64,000 nt of DNA from Falcatimonas sp. MSJ-15 (GTDB lineage Bacteria; Bacillota; Clostridia; Lachnospirales; Lachnospiraceae). This document shows, in pieces, positions 58,999-64,000 of this stretch (its first letter is position 1; every line of letters begins with the position of its first letter). The stretch covers positions 62,001 through 126,000 of the forward strand of contig NZ_JAHLQC010000008.1 of assembly GCF_018918265.1 (NCBI RefSeq), read 5' to 3'. The notes under the pieces are model-generated. The model ran no database searches. It had not been told where the DNA came from and was given only the letters and a program-made list of their open reading frames with translations. The position numbers were made by a program, and so were the translations under genes.

Positions 58999-59556
58999 TT
59001 AATATTGTAAGATCAAAAGAGTATTTTTAATGGTTTCCTCTGTATCATAATTACCCTTTTCTTTTACAACCATTCTTGCAGCTGCTTTAATTATTGCATT
59101 ATAATCATCAACAACTTTTACATTGATATTCTTAACTTCTGCTTTTATATAATCTCTTATATAATTCTCTGCTTTTCTCTTGTCCATCTTTTTATTAGTT
59201 GTATACAGACACAGATTATTGGCACTTATTATTGCAAATTCAAAAGGCATCATATTCTCTCTTGATGTTAAGAGAAGATCGCTAAGAATATATGGTGTTT
59301 TTGCTATTTCTTTTAATCGGTCATATTGTGTTCTCTCTGGTGATTTATTCTTAATACATATTATAAAACCTACCAGAACTTTTGCTGTTGGTATTGCTAC
59401 AAGAGCGGCTGCTATTGTAAAAATATTGGCTCTTGTATGATATCTTAAATATCCTACAACAATTGTCGCAATTATTATTGCAAGTCCAAATATCGAAAGC
59501 CCTGCCTGCTTCTTCATTCTCGCATTAAGATATCCATATTCTCCTTTTTGTGGCAT
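58999..59556 (-). CDS. Conserved-type membrane protein of unknown function
   Basis: Two hydrophobic N-terminal segments; intact ORF in operon context. Confidence 0.6.
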   Translation of the reverse strand: MPQKGEYGYLNARMKKQAGLSIFGLAIIIATIVVGYLRYHTRANIFTIAAALVAIPTAKVLVGFIICIKNKSPERTQYDRLKEIAKTPYILSDLLLTSRENMMPFEFAIISANNLCLYTTNKKMDKRKAENYIRDYIKAEVKNINVKVVDDYNAIIKAAARMVVKEKGNYDTEETIKNTLLILQY

Positions 59557-59559
59557 ATA

Positions 59560-60327
59560 TTATCTTCCTTTACTTATAATATTGCATACCATCTTTTGTG
59601 GCAGGAACTTAGAAGATGTTTTGAAAGCCTGCATAAGTTTTCCATATACGGATACTTCTTTACCAAATGCAGCTTCTTTTATTGCATGTGCAACAACTTT
59701 TTTAGGATCAGCCATTACCACTTTTTTATAAAAAGGAATACTATGTTCTGTTTCAGCTATATCGAAGAATTCTGTTTTAACAGGTCCCGGACATACTGAT
59801 GTTACTGTAATGTTTCTCTTTTTTAATTCGTATCCAAGTGCTTTTGAAAAACTAAGCACATATGATTTGGTCGCAGCATAGATTGCAAATCCCGGCTGTG
59901 GCATAAAAGCTGCAGATGATGCAAGCTGAATGATTCGACTTCTGTTTGATATATATGGTAATACCAGATATGTTACTGCTGTAAGTGCTTTGCAATTCAA
60001 ATCTATCATTCCTGTTACATCTTCATATGCAAGTTCTTCCACGTTGCCTATCTTTCCATATCCTGCTGAATTGACAAGTATCTTTACATCAGGTTTGTAT
60101 TCAGCAAGAATTGATTCGAATTCATTAAGACTCTCATCTTTTGTAAGATCAAGTCCTATTATCTTAAGTGGAGTCTTTACTTCTTTTTGTAATTCTGAAA
60201 GTCTGTCTATTCTTCTTGCTATTACCCATATTTCATCCAATTTTGGATATTTTTGAGATATCTGTTTTACAAATTCTCTTCCCATTCCTGATGATGCACC
60301 TGTAACTAAAGCTATTTTCATACTCAC
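59560..60327 (-). CDS. SDR-family oxidoreductase
   Basis: ALVTGASSGMGREFV; LVNSAGYG; YAATKSYVLSFSKALGYEL. Confidence 0.93.
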   Translation of the reverse strand: MSMKIALVTGASSGMGREFVKQISQKYPKLDEIWVIARRIDRLSELQKEVKTPLKIIGLDLTKDESLNEFESILAEYKPDVKILVNSAGYGKIGNVEELAYEDVTGMIDLNCKALTAVTYLVLPYISNRSRIIQLASSAAFMPQPGFAIYAATKSYVLSFSKALGYELKKRNITVTSVCPGPVKTEFFDIAETEHSIPFYKKVVMADPKKVVAHAIKEAAFGKEVSVYGKLMQAFKTSSKFLPQKMVCNIISKGR

Positions 60328-62447
60328 TACCTTCTTTTTGTTTTATTTTTGTCTTTATTATCAGTTCTATTCCTGCTTTTATCTTCTGAATATTTTCTGT
60401 CTTTATTATTCTTGTTTGTAGAATATTTTGCAACATTACTATCTTTTGCATTTTTTCTAGTATTACTGTCTTTTACATTTTTTGTATGCTTATTTGAATC
60501 TTTAACTGTATGATTCTTTGCATTTTTTCCTGAATTATGCTTAACATTGTCCGCATGGCTATTAGAGGTATCACGTCTTACAATATCAGTACGTTTAGTA
60601 TCTGAATTTTTATATTTAGTATATGCCATCTTTCTTGGTGGTATAAGACATTCATCACCAAATCCAATAAGATCTGTTCTTCCTGCAATTATAAGTGCTT
60701 CTTTTACAAGATCATAATTTTCAGGATTTCTATATTGAATAAGTGCTCTTTGCATTGCTTTCTCATGTGGATTAACAGGAACATATACTTTCTCCATTGT
60801 TCTTGGATCAAGACCTGTATAATACATACATGTTGATATTGTTGATGGTGTCGGATAAAAATCCTGCACCTGTTCTGGCATATATCCAAGATCTCTTACA
60901 TATTCTGCAAGCTCAACAGCTTCTTTCATTGTTGAACCCGGATGTGAAGACATAAGATATGGAACAATATATTGCTTCTTTCCTTCATCAAGATTTACTT
61001 TTTCAAATTTTTTCCTGAATCGTTCATATACTTCATTCTTAGGTTTGCCCATAAGTTTTAATACAGAATCACTTATATGTTCAGGTGCAACTCTTAACTG
61101 ACCACTTATATGATTCTTACATAGTTCTTTTAAAAAAGTATCATCTTTGTCAGCACACATATAATCAAATCTTATACCAGAACGAATAAATACTTTTTTA
61201 ACTTTTGGTATTTTTCTAAGCTCACGAAGAAGCACAACATAATCTTTATGGTCAACTGTAAGATTCTTACATGGTTCTGGGAATAGACATTGCTTACCAA
61301 TGCATACACCTTTTGTAAGCTGTTTCTCACATGATGTATGTCTAAAATTGGCTGTTGGTCCACCAACATCATGTATATAGCCTTTAAAATCTTTATCTTC
61401 AGTCATAAGCTTAGCTTCATCTATTATAGATTGGTGACTTCTAACCTGTATTATTCTTCCTTGATGAAATGTTAATGCACAAAAACTACATCCTCCAAAG
61501 CATCCTCTGTTACTTGTAAGTGAGAATTTTATCTCTTCAATAGCAGGTACTCCTCCTGCTTCTTTATATGATGGATGGTAATCTCTCATATATTCATACG
61601 CATACGTATCATCCATCTCCATCTGAGTAAGTGGCTTAGATGGTGGATTTTGTACTACATATAATTTTTCTTTGTATTTTTCAACAAGTACTTTTGCCGA
61701 AAATGGATCTGTATTAATATACTGTGTATAAAAACTTTTGGCATAAGTTTCTTTGCTTGAAGCTATCTCATCAAAAGACGGAAGCATAATATAATCATAT
61801 AGATTATCAAGTGTCTTTGCCTTATATGCAGTTCCTGCTATAAATGTAATATCCGATACAGCAAGCCCTGAATTAAGTGCATCTGCTATCTCAACTATTG
61901 AATGTTCACCCATTCCATATGATATAATATCTGCACCTGAATCGATAAGAATCGAATGTTTTACTTTATCTGACCAATAATCATAATGTCCAAGTCGTCT
62001 AAGACTCGCTTCAATTCCACCAATAATTATAGGATTCTTCTTATATACCTGACGTATAAGATTACAATATACTGTTGTAGCATAATCAGGTCTTTTTCCG
62101 ATAATGCCACCTGGTGTAAATGAATCCATCTTTCTTCTTTTTTTAGAAACAGTATAATGATTAACCATTGAATCCATATTACCTGAAGATACTAAGAATC
62201 CAAGCCTTGGTTCACCAAGAATTGTAATGCTTTCTTTATCTTTCCAATCTGGCTGTGATATTATTCCTACTTTATATCCATGTGCTTCAAGTGTTCTACT
62301 TATTATTGCAGGTCCAAATGATGGATGATCTATATAAGCATCACCTATTACATAGACGAAATCTAACTGTTCCCAGCCTCTCTTTTTCATATCTTCTTTT
62401 GATATTGGTAAAAAATCTTTAATCATTAAGTACCTCATACTTTCCAC
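60327..62447 (-). CDS. YgiQ-family radical SAM protein with Lys/Asn/Asp-rich tail
   Basis: [22 protein letters not shown] radical [24 protein letters not shown]; tail [21 protein letters not shown]. Confidence 0.92.
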   Translation of the reverse strand: MESMRYLMIKDFLPISKEDMKKRGWEQLDFVYVIGDAYIDHPSFGPAIISRTLEAHGYKVGIISQPDWKDKESITILGEPRLGFLVSSGNMDSMVNHYTVSKKRRKMDSFTPGGIIGKRPDYATTVYCNLIRQVYKKNPIIIGGIEASLRRLGHYDYWSDKVKHSILIDSGADIISYGMGEHSIVEIADALNSGLAVSDITFIAGTAYKAKTLDNLYDYIMLPSFDEIASSKETYAKSFYTQYINTDPFSAKVLVEKYKEKLYVVQNPPSKPLTQMEMDDTYAYEYMRDYHPSYKEAGGVPAIEEIKFSLTSNRGCFGGCSFCALTFHQGRIIQVRSHQSIIDEAKLMTEDKDFKGYIHDVGGPTANFRHTSCEKQLTKGVCIGKQCLFPEPCKNLTVDHKDYVVLLRELRKIPKVKKVFIRSGIRFDYMCADKDDTFLKELCKNHISGQLRVAPEHISDSVLKLMGKPKNEVYERFRKKFEKVNLDEGKKQYIVPYLMSSHPGSTMKEAVELAEYVRDLGYMPEQVQDFYPTPSTISTCMYYTGLDPRTMEKVYVPVNPHEKAMQRALIQYRNPENYDLVKEALIIAGRTDLIGFGDECLIPPRKMAYTKYKNSDTKRTDIVRRDTSNSHADNVKHNSGKNAKNHTVKDSNKHTKNVKDSNTRKNAKDSNVAKYSTNKNNKDRKYSEDKSRNRTDNKDKNKTKRR

Positions 62448-63090
62448 TTAATATATCATTATAATTATTAATGTAATAATCGGCAAGTTCCTTCTTCTCG
62501 CTGTCAACATCTTTTGAATAATCATCATATACTGCACATACTTGCATACCTGCATTCTTACCTGCAAGAATTCCCATTGGCACATCTTCGAATACAAGAC
62601 ATTCCTGTGGCTCTACATTAAGTTCATCTGCAACTTTAAGATATATATCAGGTGCAGGCTTTCCTCTATTAACTTCACATGCTGTTACAATTTCATCAAA
62701 ATAGTTATTAAGTCCTGTACCAAGTGATACAGCATTAACAAGTTCTCTTGAATTGCTTGTTGCAATACCAAGTTTTATTCCATTATCTTTAAGATATGAG
62801 AGAAAATCTTTTACTCCATACTTTAAACCTACTTCATGCTCATATTTATATCTCGCCATATTATTCCAAGTCTCTTTAATCTCATCTATCGACTCTTTAA
62901 GGTTAAAATTCTCTTTAAAATAATTTGCTGTCTCTGTAAAGCTCATTCCTTCAATTTCTTTTTGAAGTTTCTCTGGAAGTTCAATATTATGTTTTCCAAG
63001 ATATTCTATATCTATATCTCTCCACATCCACATTGAATCTATTAATGTTCCATCCATATCAAATATTACTGCTTTAATATCTTTTAACAT
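62419..63090 (-). CDS. HAD-family hydrolase (beta-phosphoglucomutase-like)
   Basis: [47 protein letters not shown]. Confidence 0.93.
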   Translation of the reverse strand: MLKDIKAVIFDMDGTLIDSMWMWRDIDIEYLGKHNIELPEKLQKEIEGMSFTETANYFKENFNLKESIDEIKETWNNMARYKYEHEVGLKYGVKDFLSYLKDNGIKLGIATSNSRELVNAVSLGTGLNNYFDEIVTACEVNRGKPAPDIYLKVADELNVEPQECLVFEDVPMGILAGKNAGMQVCAVYDDYSKDVDSEKKELADYYINNYNDILSGKYEVLND

Positions 63091-63128
63091 TAGTTATTCT
63101 TTTCCTTTTCTTTTATTTTGTGCAATCA

Positions 63129-63839
63129 TTATCTTTCATTAAGAAGTTTGACTTCTTCATCAGTGAGTTTTCTATAACTTCCAATCTCAAGAGTATTATC
63201 GAGTTTTAACTTGCCCATTGATATTCTCTTTAGATAGAGCACTTTAAGATCTATCGCTTCGAACATCTTCTTAACTTGATGAAACTTACCTTCAAATATC
63301 TCAAGTTCTATCTCGGACTCATCAGCAGAGTTAATAATCTTAAGATTACCAGGCAATGCTTTTGTGCCATCTTTTAGTATAAGTCCTTCTTTAAATAATT
63401 CTATATGTCTGTCTGTAACAGGACCATTTATTCGTGCATAATATACTTTTGATACATGCTTTTTAGGCGATAAAAGCCTATGTGCCATATCTCCATCATT
63501 AGTTATTACAAGAAGTCCTTCCGTATCTATATCAAGTCTCCCAACCGGGAAAAGATCTTTTCTCTTCTTATCATCTATTATATCAATTACAGTTCGATAT
63601 CTGTTATCAGTTGTTGCAGATACTACACCGGCTGGTTTATTAAGCATATAATATTCTACTTTTGTATATCCAACCACTTTATCATCAAATGTTATTATTG
63701 CACTATTCTCATCAATCTTAACATCTGCACTTTTTACAACTTCATTATCAACTTTTACACGACCTTTTTTGATATACTCTTTTACCTGGCTGCGACTTCC
63801 AACGCTCATCTCGCACAGATATTTGTCAAGTCTTATCAT
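63129..63839 (-). CDS. RsuA-family rRNA pseudouridine synthase
   Basis: MIRLDKYLCEMSVGSRSQVKEYIKKGRVKVD; PVGRLDIDTEGLLVITNDG. Start at 63839 after GGAG. Confidence 0.92.
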   Translation of the reverse strand: MIRLDKYLCEMSVGSRSQVKEYIKKGRVKVDNEVVKSADVKIDENSAIITFDDKVVGYTKVEYYMLNKPAGVVSATTDNRYRTVIDIIDDKKRKDLFPVGRLDIDTEGLLVITNDGDMAHRLLSPKKHVSKVYYARINGPVTDRHIELFKEGLILKDGTKALPGNLKIINSADESEIELEIFEGKFHQVKKMFEAIDLKVLYLKRISMGKLKLDNTLEIGSYRKLTDEEVKLLNER

Positions 63840-63840
63840 A

Positions 63841-64000
63841 TTACTGCCATCTCCATCCGGATAGATATTTATTCTTAAGTGTTCCATTGACAAGTTTACC
63901 AAAGCCTAGTGGACATCCATCTACACATACTAACTGCCAGCCACTGTCTCTTGCTGTCTGTATATCATCTACATCAATTGTCTCACCTTTAAGATATTTT
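63841..64000 (-). CDS. C-terminal part of an RsmF/NOL1-NOP2-Sun-type rRNA cytosine-C5 methyltransferase (truncated by window end)
   Basis: Minus frame KYLKGETIDVDDIQTARDSGWQLVCVDGCPLGFGKLVNGTLKNKYLSGWRWQ*. Confidence 0.7.
   Translation of the reverse strand, partial: KYLKGETIDVDDIQTARDSGWQLVCVDGCPLGFGKLVNGTLKNKYLSGWRWQ

Overview
This 64 kb window comes from a low-GC Firmicute chromosome. The gene families and architecture suggest Lachnospiraceae, but that is inference. Most of it is core genome: map, an Mrp-type ATPase, sdaAB/sdaAA, lexA with a divergent LysM protein, rsfS-yqeK-nadD-yhbY-obgE-rpmA-prp-rplU, folD plus a cyclodeaminase, an RNase G-type gene, a his cluster, recU, pseudouridine synthases and a YgiQ-type radical SAM gene. 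From about 9.2 to 33.7 kb lies an accessory/defence-like island. It holds a group II intron remnant, two tyrosine recombinases, a complete type I R-M operon (HTH-hsdM-hsdS-hsdR-int) with recombination-like repeats, two orphan Phd-like antitoxins, and an unannotated structured RNA transcription unit. It also holds a three-gene operon (SNF2-type translocase, sacsin/GHKL ATPase with HNH-like zinc tail, zinc-ribbon UvrD-like helicase). At the island's edge a vWA/DUF2828-TROVE-related protein is preceded by a tRNA-like RNA with canonical acceptor, D and T arms but a 63-nt replacement of the anticodon/variable region. The two best candidates for something undescribed are (1) the tRNA-like RNA plus vWA protein module at about 31.9-33.73 kb and (2) the SNF2/GHKL/UvrD operon at 21.65-31.38 kb. 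Other notable signals are a manganese (yybP-ykoY) riboswitch driven by a perfect promoter inside the preceding ORF, gene relics, and many private minisatellites, some of them in-frame. All calls were made by eye from the sequence; no searches or folding programs were run.
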